DNA from: Leptodontidium sp. MPI-SDFR-AT-0119 | Lineage: Eukaryota; Ascomycota; Leotiomycetes; Helotiales; Leptodontidiaceae | Length of the DNA: 64,000 nucleotides | Assembly: GCA_020726505.1 (NCBI GenBank) | Contig: JAHLEZ010000004.1 | Location: 3,432,652 to 3,496,651, forward strand | Direction of reading: 5' to 3' | Shown: positions 20,523 to 32,593 of the stretch, piece by piece | Position numbering within the stretch: the stretch's first letter is position 1 | Layout of the letters: each line of letters begins with the position of its first letter | The notes under the pieces: model-generated | Databases searched by the model: none | Told to the model about the DNA's origin: nothing | Seen by the model: only the letters and a program-made list of their open reading frames with translations | Program-made: the position numbers and the translations under genes

Positions 20523-21154
20523 CTACCCTCTTGTTGTGTGGGATTGGGGTTCGTCCCTCCACAATACCATTAGAGACGACCAACTTGCCTTAGAGGCCCC
20601 ACAGCAAAGAATCCCATGTTTTGTAGCCGCGGTTTCCTGCACAATCCACGCCCTGGTCCAGTAGGGACGGCCACAAAGCTTGGACAGTGCCAGCCAATGC
20701 CGGTCATAGGACTTGTCCCTCATGATGTCCGACCAGAATTGAGGAATTTTCTTCTTGGATTTACCACTCTGGATGCGTGTCTCGATATTCTTTAGAATTT
20801 GAACAAGTTCGATTGCCAAATTAATCTCATCCTTCTCCTCGCCCAACCAGATATACACTGGTTGTGCTCCCTTATAAATGTTTCCCATTTAACGAATTTG
20901 CTGACCTTTCTCTAGATTGTCATCTTGATTGATGCAAAGCGCATCAACCCAGATTTTGATTGTCTCAGTTGCGTGGCGTAGATGTCGAAGAGCGGCAAAC
21001 AGATTTGGCGTAACGTGAGGGGTTCAAGGGTCTTCCTTGACAGGCCGTAACGGATCTCAGCTTCTCTACTCAGGGCTGGATGAAGATGTAGAATTCGAAT
21101 TTCATCTTCGGCGAGTAGTGATGGAGGTTGCAGCTCAGGGGCCAAACGCTGCAT
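20523..21154 (-). pseudogene. HET-domain (heterokaryon incompatibility) gene, broken
   Basis: HET proteins trigger cell death when unlike fungal strains fuse. Leftward, the relic opens with DEIRILHLHPALSREAEIRY, the usual start of the domain. It then jumps, with a frame change, to VTPNLFAALRHLRH, so the YEALSYxWG segment that should lie between is deleted. IWVDALCINQDD follows (20919-20954). An in-frame TAA at 20889-20891 then interrupts the run before MGNIYKGAQPVYIWLGEEKD. The core ends with RPYWTRAWIVQETAATKHGI and CCGASKASWSSL. Everything after the HET core is missing. Deletion, frameshift and stop make it clearly nonfunctional. Confidence 0.85.
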
Positions 21155-22340
21155 TCAGCTGTCGTGCTTTAGTACACTGATGTTGAACGGGCCCCTCAAT
21201 CACGGAATCCTCTACTTCGAACATGGACGAAGTAAGATGTCGGATTCGCCTCTGTAAACCTCCACACCTTGAAGGCTGATGTGTCGTCTCTGCCCACGAT
21301 CTGCATGCTTCAGTCTGTCAAGCTTGCTGGGTAGGCTGACTTCTGGTGTTGGAACCTAATCCAAGGCAGATTTAATCGACAAAGTATAACGGTGCTATAC
21401 CCACACGGTCCACCTGATTAGTAGCCTGTAACAGAGTGGGTGCCAAAACAGTAAGGAAGTATGCTCCTCCTGTAGCTGAGAATAACCTTCATTCTTGCAG
21501 GATGCGGTGTAGATGCCCAGTAGTAAGCCGCGACGGCCGCCAGCACTGGTCCAGTGCTGTGACTCTTTTGGATGTGCGGCAGACTAAAATGGGTAGTCTC
21601 TAAGAAGCATTTGCCCTCAGGCCGAATGTCGAAGATGAGGATTCCCAACACTTGGTTGCGTGGGCCGTTAGCGCTAGTAGTATTGAAGTACTGAACACCG
21701 ATATATAAGTCTTCTCATACTGTCCTCCTTCATCGTCTCTCCCATCACCCTCTAACCTCGTCCATCGACTTGATACAAGAACCGAATCTACTCGAGAGTT
21801 TCTAATATATGCCTGCTTCTCTGCTATAACTACTACCTGCTACAACTTCCACCAACTTCGCCATCGCCGACCTGGGATCTGGGGCTTCTCGTGGACGTGA
21901 TTACGTCAAGGTGGTGGGACGCAGAAGCTCGCAAAATGCTAATAACCGCCATAATCGGCAAAGTTAAAGTACTTTACTTATTACTTCCTAAGGAGGATAA
22001 AAAGACCGTAATCAAATATTTTAAGGGACGTCCAGATCTCGACATGCTCCTCGCGCTACATTATAGAGACCAAGACTTCTCTAGGGAGCAATATGTAGCG
22101 CCGCCTGCATTTCGAATTGGAGTGTTTGTCGATGAGGGGTAGGCAGGCTTCGAGGAGCGCCTCGAGGAGCGTTTCGTGGTGGTCAGGGATCGTAGTAGGC
22201 CAGGGGCAGTGCTTGGTGCATTTTTAGTCTTTTTCAGAGAGGGCATGGTACGTAAACCTTTAAATGAATGAGTTACTAAAGAGGAATTCTTTTCATTTGC
22301 ATTTTACTACCTTAATCTAGAAATAGTGCTATCTAACCAT
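21155..22340. other. No recognised gene; two open frames
   Basis: A minus frame (21418-21651) and a plus frame (21891-22142, containing WWDAEARKMLITAIIGKVKV) are open. The second has protein-like composition but I recognise no family. It may be the downstream part of, or a neighbour to, the DUF3435 relic. Confidence 0.3.
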
Positions 22341-24820
22341 TTACCTCCCCTCCTTATGCTTACGTGCTGTATAGCTTAGAAAGTGTACAGAATTGCCTAT
22401 GACATCCGAGTATCCTTTATAAGGACACAAGAAGCCACTATTAGCCAACTGTCTTTGAAGATGCTGAACTCGAACGTGCTTCCCTAGACTATCTTTGCGT
22501 GAAAATGGACCCCGTTCGTAAAATGGGCAATATAGTGTGGAGTCTATATATAGTCTATTATTCACCGTCTGCGTCCCCTGAACTCCTACTAGTGTGTCAC
22601 CTCCTTCTTCCTGGGAAATCTCGTTATTATTGTTAGTACTTGTATTAGCATACGAATGGCTTTTCTTAGAATGTCGCTTTGACTATACTACTTTGAACTA
22701 GCGAGGCGTTTCTTGGCGGTGGCAGAGCTATGCTAGAGTATAAACGAGTTAGACTCGTATATCGAAAACCTGATCCTCATGAAGCTTATTAAGCGGTTAA
22801 AAGAGTAGCTTGGCCACTGTAGCCCACTCCTCGAGCTTATACTCGATAGTCGACGGCGTGAGCACTTTTGTATCGGGAAGAATGCCCCGCATCTGGCGAT
22901 TTACTTTATTGACGTGAACGGTTTCGTGGAAGTTGTTGATTGTATTGTCGAGTAGCTTATTTCTTAATTTGTTTTTCTTGTAGTTAATCTTGCGTTGAGC
23001 TTCGTAGTGTTTCTTATACTAGAACGTACCCTCGGCTGCCTTGATTGTAGCGTAGCCGTCTTCCTTTATCTTAAGCGCGTAGCTCTTCTGGGCTTTCACC
23101 TTTTTTAGGATATATGGATGGTTCGAAATCTCCTTTTTTTGTGTGTCATTTAGCTTATCCGGGGCATTATTATGACGTTTAAGGCGGCCGACAGCTCGAA
23201 TAAGATCCTCGCGGCGAGTGGTTCTAAGGTAAATGGCTTGACAGTCGGCGTTAATAAACGAGGGCATATAATGTCGTTTATATACGTCCTTACTATTTCT
23301 TATGGCGTGTCTTCTCTCCTCGGGGGTTAGTGCCTTTATATTGTTCGCCTTTAGTAAATCTATATTGGCAAGGGTCACATAGAAGATTGTTCTCACTATT
23401 TAACCGTTTCCCGGATCCTCTTCGTAAGTTATACTATTAGAGCCGTTTCCTGAAACGACAAGTGCGGCCAAGACGAATAAAGTAGTACCGGTGCTTCTCG
23501 TATGTAAATGATTTCGTCTTCGATATCTGGACTTTAGTTGGCGTATGCTCGACGTCGCGGAAAATAGGTCGTTTTGCTTAGTTGTCGTCTTATTTCAAAC
23601 GAATACGATCTGTTCCTTTCGGAACAACAAGATTGTAGATCTGTCGTAGTGATGTGAATTTATTCTTAAATGCGTTGTCTGTAATAGCCAAAGCCATGAT
23701 GAATATGACTGGGCAGTAAATTATGCTTTTATTGTCGCGGAACGTGAACTTTTTCTTATATAAGATTAGACAATTCAAGTAAGTATTAGAAGGAAAATAA
23801 ATATGTACTTACGGCTTTTTCTTTTTACTTGACCGCTTGATGTGTTGAAGGTTAAGGATAAGCTGTATAGTAGGCCGCCGTCCTTTTATTAGGGGAGGGA
23901 AGACTTGAAACTCAATATCTTCGTACAAAAGGGGTATCTTCTTAACTAAAGCCGTAGGCCTTGTAGACATATAGCTAGCGAAAATGTTAATCGGGGACTC
24001 CTATACTCAGAGTCGTTCATAAGGAAATTTCTCTTAATCATAAACCCAGAGACTGTTTTGAAGAACACACAAGTCCTTTACGTACAGGGCAGACTTCTCG
24101 ACTTCTGAATCATTGAGACCGAGTGTAGGAATCCACTATAAATTTATTAGTATTATTAATTTTCTAAAAAAGACGAGTAATAAACATTGCGGAGGTCTAT
24201 TATAATCCCCTTATCTATGTAGCGCTTTACTGTGCGTTGGTAGTTTATGTTAAGTACGTGCTAGTACGTGGACATAGTTGCCTGCCTCTTAATACGCGAA
24301 TTCTTCCTTGCCTTCCGCTAGATAAGGAACGTCTTGAAGTCTTCCGCGGTTGCACCTTTGAGAGCAGCTACCGGATCTCCCTTCCTTATTTTCTTACAAT
24401 GCCTAAAGTGCCGCTATTAGTAAGTATATAATATTAAACGATAATAACGACTTATAGTTTCCACATTTATTCTTCTCTTTTTATTATTGCCTTTGTCTCG
24501 TCACAGGGGTTTACTAGATTTGGACCGGCGACTACGAACTCGGCCCTGATCTTCCGATAATGCTCGGCTTCTGAATCGAGGTAACGGTTGGAGCTGTAGC
24601 TAGAGTCAGACTCAGAGTCGGAATCGGAGTCAGAATTAGAGGCGGCGCTGGAGTCGTTGGCATCAGAAATGGGCACCTTCTGCCTTTTCTTGGCCTGTGG
24701 TTTGATTGCTTGAGGATTCTTAGTACTAGATAAATCCAACGGAGGGGTTTTATGACGGCTATAGTAAAGAGTCTTACGTTGGGCGTGACGTCGAGGCAGC
24801 TTTTGTAGTGGAAGAGACAT
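22341..24820 (-). pseudogene. DUF3435 (tyrosine-recombinase-like, 'FluG-type') protein, RIP-broken
   Basis: The relic starts at about 24820 with MSLPLQKLPRRHAQRKTLYY and an acidic Ser-Asp-Glu repeat tract. Further left, with many stops, come FRDNKSIIYCPVIFIMALAI, KFTSLRQIYNLVVPKGTDRI, then YEKHRYYFIRLGR and YNLRRGSGKR (23404-23432; its Arg matches the first catalytic position of tyrosine recombinases). Next is KDVYKRHYMPSFINADCQAI, whose Tyr fits the nucleophile position. The C-terminus (22341-22565) holds a degenerate C2H2 pair (CPFYERGPFSRKDSLGKHVR, where one Cys has become Tyr). This layout matches DUF3435 proteins, the family that includes Starship captains. Whether this one was a captain is uncertain. 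Confidence 0.7.
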
Positions 24821-24829
24821 GTTGTCACT

Positions 24830-25489
24830 TAGTGGTAATACTAAGGATACAACGACGATTGTTGATTATTGTAACGTTAGACTTCTTAGACGGTTAAGGA
24901 CGATATTGTCCTGGGAAGAGGATTGTTTACCACGTCGTAAGGAGTTGATCTTAAGTTGTGTTGCGCAATACTGCCTGTACTACTTCGACTCCTTGGCAGC
25001 TTTGAGTGTGGGGTAGTAGTGTTTGAGGAATTAGAGGCACTTGTTACGGTGTGTAACTAGTCTAGCGATACGTTGATTATGCGAGTTCATAAATCCTCGA
25101 TTGGTAGTTTAAGAATGTAAAAAGGTACGGGAACTGTAATGGAGGAAAAAGAATTCAATGGTAAGGAGGCAATGAGTAAGGAAGGTAATAGGAGAAAAAC
25201 GACGGCGAGACTAATGATTTAAATACATCTTTAATAGGGTGTTAGGGCCTCTTATGTGGATAACCTTCTGTTGTGGTTAACCCTTACTGTTCTGATGGTT
25301 ATGGTTATTGACTTGGAATAGGCGAGGGAGAATTTCTCGGTTGGAAGGTGCTTAAGGCGGCGTGTGGGCTAATGCGCTAGAGCTCGTAGCTTAATGTTTG
25401 AGTGCTTAAGCGAGGTGGAAAGGGTTGGTAAAACAGCGACCACACTACCCCAGAAACGGGGATGAAATCACTAACATCTCAATAATAAT
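24830..25489. other. Flank between DUF3435 relic and the repeat unit
   Basis: Contains an antisense open frame (24819-25016 plus) that I regard as fortuitous. The base composition is moderate and then becomes very AT-rich exactly at 25490, where the long repeated unit begins. Confidence 0.5.
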
Positions 25490-26560
25490 AATTAAGTTAT
25501 TATTTTTATTATAAATTAATTTTTGTATTCTTAATATTCGTATTTATTATAGTTTCATATCTTATAAGAATTTTTTCTTAGTCTTAAGTTATATTAATTT
25601 ATTATATATAGTTTAAATTATTTTATAATTAACTATATTTATCTTTTTAAAGATAACGTAAATAACGTAAGTTATTTTAAGAGACTTATATTACTTAATT
25701 TGACGTTTACTTTTTAAAACTTTAATTAGAAATTTATTATATTAATATACGTATAAAATTAAAGTTATAAATAAGTCGAAAAATTAATAATTAATTATTA
25801 TTAAAAAGATTAAAATTAAAGTAATGTTTCTTATATTTTTACACTTTATAATTAAGTAAAGAAAAAACCGCGAACTAAAGAGGTATAAATAATCGATTAT
25901 TATTTTTTTATTCTTGTAAATTTATATACCTTAAATATGTTCGTTTTTTATAATTACGTAAATCGTCCTTATTATTATTATTTTCTTATACTTAATATTA
26001 TAATAAAGTTAACTTGTTATTTCCTTTCTATTAATTTAAATATTATATAAATTATTTTAAGTATTAATAATAATAAGAAAGATATTTATAATATAGATAG
26101 GCTTATTTAGTCTAATACGAGATAAATATAAATATTTCGCAGATTTAATTAATTTAATTTTCGAGGTATTTATATAATTAAATAATAAGAGATAAGATTA
26201 AAGGCTAACTAAGAAGTAGTCTTAAAGAACACTCTAAAAAGAATAATAGTAAAAAAGGTGAGGAAGATATTATTATAAAGATTAAAGAAGGCGATATAAC
26301 GCGAGTTTTAATAATTAAGAATATATCTTTTCTCGTAAAGTAAGGCATTCTTTTAGATATATTAATTATAAAAGAGAAAGAATAAAAGTATTTAAAGATA
26401 AAATAAGGAGTTAGTAAATAAAATTGCGTTTACTAGTTAAATAAGTAGTAGTATTTAGGCCCTACGTACGCTAGAGTTTTATTAATCTATAGTAGTTCTT
26501 TAGGCATTCCTTGTGTTTTCCCCGCGCCGCGGTTATAGGGACAACGCGCCAGTCGTATTA
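25490..26560. other. AT-rich left end of unit A
   Basis: Very AT-rich, with no gene I can support. A short plus-strand stretch near 26255-26380 reads as KIKEGDITRVLIIKNISFLV without stops in both copies, and could be a relic of a small protein. GC rises sharply near 26520-26545 just before the first palindrome. Confidence 0.5.
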
Positions 26561-26584
26561 TTTTGGCATAATAATATACCAAAA
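26561..26584. promoter_or_regulatory. Boundary palindrome 1, copy A
   Basis: 10-bp arms TTTTGGCATA / TATACCAAAA around ATAA. Copy B keeps the perfect form (TATGCCAAAA), so the mismatch is a G-to-A change. Confidence 0.85.
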
Positions 26585-26630
26585 TAATCGCGCACAGACC
26601 CCCACGTCGCCCCCCTAGCGCCCACTTACC

Positions 26631-26654
26631 TTTTAGTATACTAGTATACTAAAA
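26631..26654. promoter_or_regulatory. Boundary palindrome 2, copy A
   Basis: Perfect: TTTTAGTATA, CTAG, TATACTAAAA. Separated from palindrome 1 by a GC-rich spacer with CGCGCACAGACCCCC. Confidence 0.9.
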
Positions 26655-26851
26655 TAATTTCCCTTAAACTTATATTAATATCACTAAAATCCTCGACCCG
26701 CATTCTATTAACTAAAACTAAACCGCGTCAATATACTGATTTTACTCTTCACTAAGAATAATAAAAACCCAAATATACTTGTAAGCTAAGCTTCGATCTA
26801 ACTAATAGTAAGAAAGACTAACTTATTAGCCTTAATCTAAACCCTATTAAT

Positions 26852-27978
26852 ATACCTCGTCGTCGCAAAACAGCCAAGCAGGCGTCTAATTAGCCCTTAT
26901 ACGTTTTAGCCACTACCTTATTATAAACTATTTGCTAATTCTTTTAGACTTTCTTTCCCCGTGTCTCGACTTATCTTTTCTCTCTTTTACAAGGCCTTAT
27001 CTTAAGGCGAGATTCTCAGTAACGAAATTATCCTTTATTATATTAATCTTATATACTCGAATAATATATTAGATTAGACCTTTGTGTTTTTTCCGCTTCT
27101 CCTCGCTGAGCTTTAAATCCAAATATAGAAGGAGGCTAACTAAAATACTATTAATACTATCCGAATTTAATGTGCCGATTTCTTCTTCGAAACTAGTAAG
27201 GTCGTGTTTAAATATATTATACTTAAGAAGTCTACACTATTAACCCTTTGTAAGCGCAGTCGAGTCGTATACGTAGAGGTATATAAAAATACTAATTATA
27301 TTTACTATAGTACTTATTTACAGATAAATAAGAATACCTTAGGATTAATAGTAAGATCTTGTAGAGAATTCTTATCTCTTATAAATAATATAAATACAAA
27401 CTTAGCGAAGGGACTAATTAAGTTAGAGTTATTATTTTAGGTATACTTCTCTTGTAAAGTAGGCAAGATTAAAGTAAAGTAGAAGTTTAAGCGGAATCGC
27501 GATAAGTTCTTATAAAAGTTATTATAATTTAAGGGCTTAAAGTAATTATTATTTGTTATTAATAAAACAGAGTAGTTTATCTAAAGACAGAATAAGACCG
27601 AGGCAGTGGACTAATTGCAGCTAGTATAGAAGAAGGCCTTTAAGAAGTCTGTGAGCCCTCCTAAAGTCAAAGGGATACTTGTGAAGTCGGAGGTAATTAA
27701 ACAGTACTCGGGTATCTCGGGATTACAGACATATTATAATAGACTATTCTAAGTAAGGAAGAGGGCAATTAAGAAAGTGTATTAAATTTTTATTAGAAAG
27801 AAGTATATAATAATATTATATAAGTTTTTAAGTTTTCTTAATAATATAATTTTCCGTGATAACTAATTATTAGTCATCGCCTTAATAATAAGATTCTAAT
27901 TACTAGTATAAAACTTTCCTTTATCCGCAGTCTTTATATATAACAAGTTTTTAGCTACATACTATATAAATAAAGTCT
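26852..27978 (+). pseudogene. g1, unrecognised protein, copy A
   Basis: This is the more decayed copy of the gene described at 50724-51850. The position of the likely ATG reads ATA here (26852), a G-to-A change. The codon after TAKQAS-type basic residues is still CAG where copy B has TAG, showing directly that the stops derive from Gln codons. A central stretch (27204-27440) remains open. Confidence 0.55.
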
Positions 27979-27982
27979 ATTA

Positions 27983-28006
27983 TTTTAATATACTAGTATA
28001 CTAAAA
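27983..28006. promoter_or_regulatory. Boundary palindrome 3, copy A
   Basis: TTTTAATATA, CTAG, TATACTAAAA. One arm base differs from copy B (51855-51878), which is perfect. Confidence 0.85.
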
Positions 28007-28041
28007 TATTTCTCTCTTACCTCGATATTAAGAGTTTATTA

Positions 28042-28065
28042 TTTTAGTGTACTAGTATATTAAAA
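28042..28065. promoter_or_regulatory. Boundary palindrome 4, copy A
   Basis: TTTTAGTGTA, CTAG, TATATTAAAA, 35 bp after palindrome 3 and between the convergent 3' ends of g1 and g2. Confidence 0.8.
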
Positions 28066-28203
28066 TATTCCCCCCCTTGCCTCGTTATCGTAAGAACGCT
28101 CGTGCCTAAGCTATTAAAATCTCGTTATATATAAACAACGCGCTTTTTAATATATTATTATTTTATTTACCCTTTATTAACTAGCGTTTACACTTACTTA
28201 CAA

Positions 28204-30109
28204 TGGGATTTAAACTATCAGTCGAATCACTCCGAGCAGCAGTAAAAGCCCCCTCCTCTCCCGACTTGCGTTATTTATACTAATACTCTCTAGTTCGTGA
28301 ATGTAGTGGAGGACCTCTTTATAAGACAAAGTACAGTTAATATATATAATATTATATATTAAGGTTAATAATCTTCCTCGAGCTTTGACGTCGCCTAACA
28401 AGAACAATACAATACCCCCTTGTCTCCTAGAATTCAGAGTCGACTTTTGCTAGTTATGCCTCTTCTTCCTCTCCCTTTTTAACATCGGTTTTCTTACCTT
28501 CACTTCCTAAAGTCCTAGCTTCCTTAACCCCAGCGAACTTAAGTCCTCTTCTTATTGAGACCTTAGCTGTAACCTTTATATTGAAACCGGCTTTTTACCT
28601 TTTAAAAACCCTTGCCTTTTTATTAATACTAAAATCTTCTCTTTCCCTTATTAAACCTCTGGCTTCCTTAACGATATTATAGTCTTCTTCTTCTCTTATT
28701 AAGCCTCCCGCGTCGAGTTCCTAGCAATTATTGATATAGACTCCGGCTAACCCCTTAATTACTACATTTATAGTAAATATTATAGTAAAGAATATATTAT
28801 TAGCGAAGATTGCGAAGATTAGGCCACTCTTGTACTTAAGTAGTTTATAGTAAAGAACGTTAATACGCTAGTTAGATAAGAAGGTAATCACATTCAAGGC
28901 AATTTTAGTGTATATATAAGTCTATAACATTTGTATTTGTGATTCTTAAACCAAACCTACAGATATAATTATTTATATATAAACTGCTTACCTCTTACTT
29001 TCTCATAAGCCTCTTACCCTCTAGGAGTATGCCCTATTACCGGTTTAATTTCTTATAGTATATGTATAAGCCGAGAAGCCATTTAAGCTAAACTAATTAA
29101 CCCCTTATTAAACCGAAGTAGCTTGTTGATCGTCATTCGCCTTTTCCACTAATATATTATGCTTAAAAATAAACTAGTAAGCATATAACTTAGCCCTAGT
29201 CAACTCGCTTAATACTTTGTTCATTTTACTTAGCACTTCATCGACTACCTGGGAAAATTAATAAGGAGTCGCGATATAGTATATAAAGCTTATTTAAAGC
29301 TTTTCGTAGAACTCGTCGTAGTATGTAGTGTTAACCTTAACCTTAATCTCCCTACTCTTGTCTACGAGTTTGAGATTAAACACCTTTTAGTTTATAGTCT
29401 CGAAATACTTAATCTTTAACTTATAAACTACATAAACTTTAATAATCTACTTAAGAGTATAAAGCGACAGTAATTTAATAGGAGATATATTCACGCGGAA
29501 GGGAGGGTTCAAAGAAGAGGATTCGCTTTAGAAAGGATTAAGATTAAGGCCCTTTAGCTTCGTAAGTCAGATCGTAGTAAGTGTAATAAGTTGACCAATC
29601 TTCTCGACTTCACTTAAGCCCTCGAGGACGTCGAAATCAAAAACTATTAAGATTCTACTAAAGTTAGTAAATAATCTTAAATTAAGTACGAGTAATTATA
29701 GACCTTAAGTTATTAATAAAGTTAGCCTAGTATTCCTTTAATTATATTATAGAACTTTTCTTTAACTTCTCGTCTTAAATAACTCTCTCAGATTGTACCC
29801 TTAACGACGGATTAGTATATACTCAACTTTTATATAAGGTAACTTATTAGCTAGTACTATACACCTTACTAAGTTATTAATATCACTTAAGATAATAATA
29901 TATCTTGTTATTATAATAATTAATACGTCTAAAACTAGTTCGACTTTCAAGCACTAACAAATTAAGGATTAGCCTTTGGAGATCGCTGACGTGTTATGTA
30001 AGGCATCGCTAAAGATATCACTAAGTTAAATTAATAAAAGCGCATTCCTTTTCTAAGTAACTTACTTTAATACTTCCCGAGTAATCTAATCGCGCACTAC
30101 GTTTGCTAT
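28204..30109 (-). pseudogene. g2, RPA70-like protein, copy A
   Basis: More decayed copy of the gene at 52076-53981. The start codon equivalent at 30107-30109 reads ATA in place of ATG. The last 65 codons (28210-28407) stay open and are nearly the same as in copy B, with LLGDVKARGRLLTLI and HELESISINNASRERRG. Confidence 0.65.
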
Positions 30110-30252
30110 TTTGTGTAAGTGTAAATAATATCTTTATTAATAAAAGAAGGACGACCTTACTTTATTTGTTTTGGCTATTTAGTTAGTGGCGTAAGGGTGG
30201 CGCATCTCAGGGTGGGCTAGCCCGTGCGCGCGCGTTAGCCGGCAATTATTTA

Positions 30253-30276
30253 TTTTAGTATACTAATATACTAAAA
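30253..30276. promoter_or_regulatory. Boundary palindrome 5, copy A
   Basis: TTTTAGTATA, CTAA, TATACTAAAA. It lies between the divergent starts of g2 (minus) and g3 (plus), preceded by a GC-rich block with GTGCGCGCGCGTTAGCC. Confidence 0.85.
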
Positions 30277-30331
30277 CATTTAACTTATAATATAACTAAA
30301 CCCTATTACTTACTTAACAAATACTATAATT

Positions 30332-32274
30332 ATAGTATCTTATAATCTCAAGACGTAAAGTAATAGCTCGAAATAGCTAATCTTACTCTATAAGATTACT
30401 ACAAAACACAAACGCGCGACTGAGACTAAAACCTTAAGCGATAAGAGTAAGAAAGCTCTAAAGAAGGGGCGAAAGAAGAGTAAAGTAAATATTATAATAA
30501 AAGATACGGAGTAAAGAGAAAGGAATAAGCTTTTCTAATAAAGAGTTTAGGCGGCGAAGGCTAAATAATATACTTTTTTATCCCTCTTTTCTTATCTTAT
30601 ACTAACTATCTTAGGGCATTATTGTTAACCGCGCTGTAAAGTATCCTCGAAACTCACTCCGGCGCGTAAAAGGCGGTCTAGTGCGTGATATACGTTATTA
30701 GCGGTGAAAAACTAAGCGACAAGATATCCTTTAATTCTAGTATACCTAAGATAATCCTTATAAAGGCTTATTATAAAGGCCAAGTTCTAACGTTTGACTA
30801 GCTGTAGGATCTTATATATAAAGACTTAGATTAAGAAACCCTTGTTAATATAATCGTTAATTATAGTGAAAATAACTAAACTAAGGACTAAGTTACTTAG
30901 AAGATCGTTACTAAAACATTATTTAGAGAGATTAGTTAACCGCCTAAGACCTTTAGTAACATCTCGGGTATCATTGATTTCCCTTTACCCCCGATAGACT
31001 TCAAACTAAAGCTCCCCTCTAAACTTAGCCGTACTATTATAAACGCTAAAGCCGCTTCTGAATATATAGTTAATATTGTCTTTACTAATTAATTAATTAA
31101 GTACTATATTAACATAAGTTACGCTAGGCTCGTAACTCTCGCGGGATAATATAAAAAGATTTAGTTCGTCGTATTATATACTAAAGCCAACGTCTCCCTT
31201 CTTCTCGAACCGGACTATAACTTCTAATCCCTTATTACTAAGTTATATAATCTTATAGTAATTCGCTAAATTTCAAGCTACGTCCTTTTTCTCCCTTTAA
31301 GGTTAATTCACGTAACTTTTACGATTATAACTAGAATTTTATATAACAATTCTTTCCGTATACACTAGAATATCTAAGGGGCAACGATAGGAATAGTTTA
31401 CGCCTTAGATAATAATAAAGAAGGAGATAACGAAGATAAACTGAATTATGTCGTTAAGTTATAGCTAAATACTTTAAAAGAAGGTATAAAGTAGAAGCCT
31501 TTATGTCAAGAGATTAAGGCGGCGATTAAATCAGCTTGCCTTTAGAACCTTCGTAGAGACAAGGGGCTCTTGAAATATATTAACTAAGTAAAGGCTTTTA
31601 TTATAAAGTATTTCCTAGAAGTTACACTTAAGGCTTTAGATATAGTAAAAGATAAAGTAATAAACTAACCGTCAGTACTTAAGTTACAGGACTAAGGCGC
31701 GGAGTAAGACGAGGATAAAGGTAATAAGTTAGAGAAAAAGGATAATATACTAGAATAATAAGGTGTGGAGGACTAAATAAAAGGCAAGGGTAAAGAATTA
31801 AAGGATACGAGCGTAAATAGTGAGGAGGAGTTAGAGGAAGATATTAATAAGTAAGGAGATTATGTTTTAAAGTAAGAAGATAACAAGGGAAGTGAGTATG
31901 TGACTAATAAGGCGAGTGAGGAAGAGGGTAATAAAGACGAGAATAATAAGGCGAGTAAAAAAGAAAGTAATAAGGAGGTATATAATTAAGCAAGCGAGGA
32001 AGAGGAAAGTAAAGAAGTATATAATTAAGTAAATAAGGAAAAGGAAAGTAAAGAAGTATATAATTAGGCGAGTAAAGTAAAAGGAAGTAATAATAGGGAG
32101 GATAAAGAGAGCGAGAAGGGTAAAAGTGAGGATAAGGAGGATAAAGAGAGCGAGAAGGGTAGAAGTGAGGATAAGGACAATAAAGTAAGCTAAGACCAGG
32201 ATAATGCCGTAATTTAAGACAGCGACGAGTAAATAAAGGTTTAGGAGACTGAGTAGTACTAAATAAGTAGTTAA
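30332..32274 (+). pseudogene. g3, basic-to-acidic unrecognised protein, copy A
   Basis: Copy A of the gene described at 54204-56146. The same frame is readable with a few more Gln-to-stop changes. The acidic repeats near the C-terminus (around 31950-32080) remain visible as GAGGAAGAGGAAAGT-like units. Confidence 0.6.
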
Positions 32275-32561
32275 GTAGTGTAGTATTATATATAAAACTA
32301 ATAATTAGATTACCTTATGTTAAATTATTAGTTATTAACTAAGTTAGGAAGTGATAATAGATTAGTAGTTATAACTTAGATTAGGAAGGTATAACAAATT
32401 ATTAATTATTAGCTAAGTCTGGGGGTAATAACACAAGAGTAGTTACTAACTAAGTTAAGACGTGATAATAAATTAATAGTCACTAATTATTTTTGGGATA
32501 GATAGTTATAAGTAATATTTCTATATAAACAAAATCCCTAATAAAAAATAATTACTAATTC

Positions 32562-32585
32562 TTTTAGTATACTAATATACTGAAA
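32562..32585. promoter_or_regulatory. Boundary palindrome 6, copy A
   Basis: TTTTAGTATA, CTAA, TATACTGAAA. It sits between the convergent 3' ends of g3 and g4. Confidence 0.85.
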
Positions 32586-32593
32586 CCCCTTAT

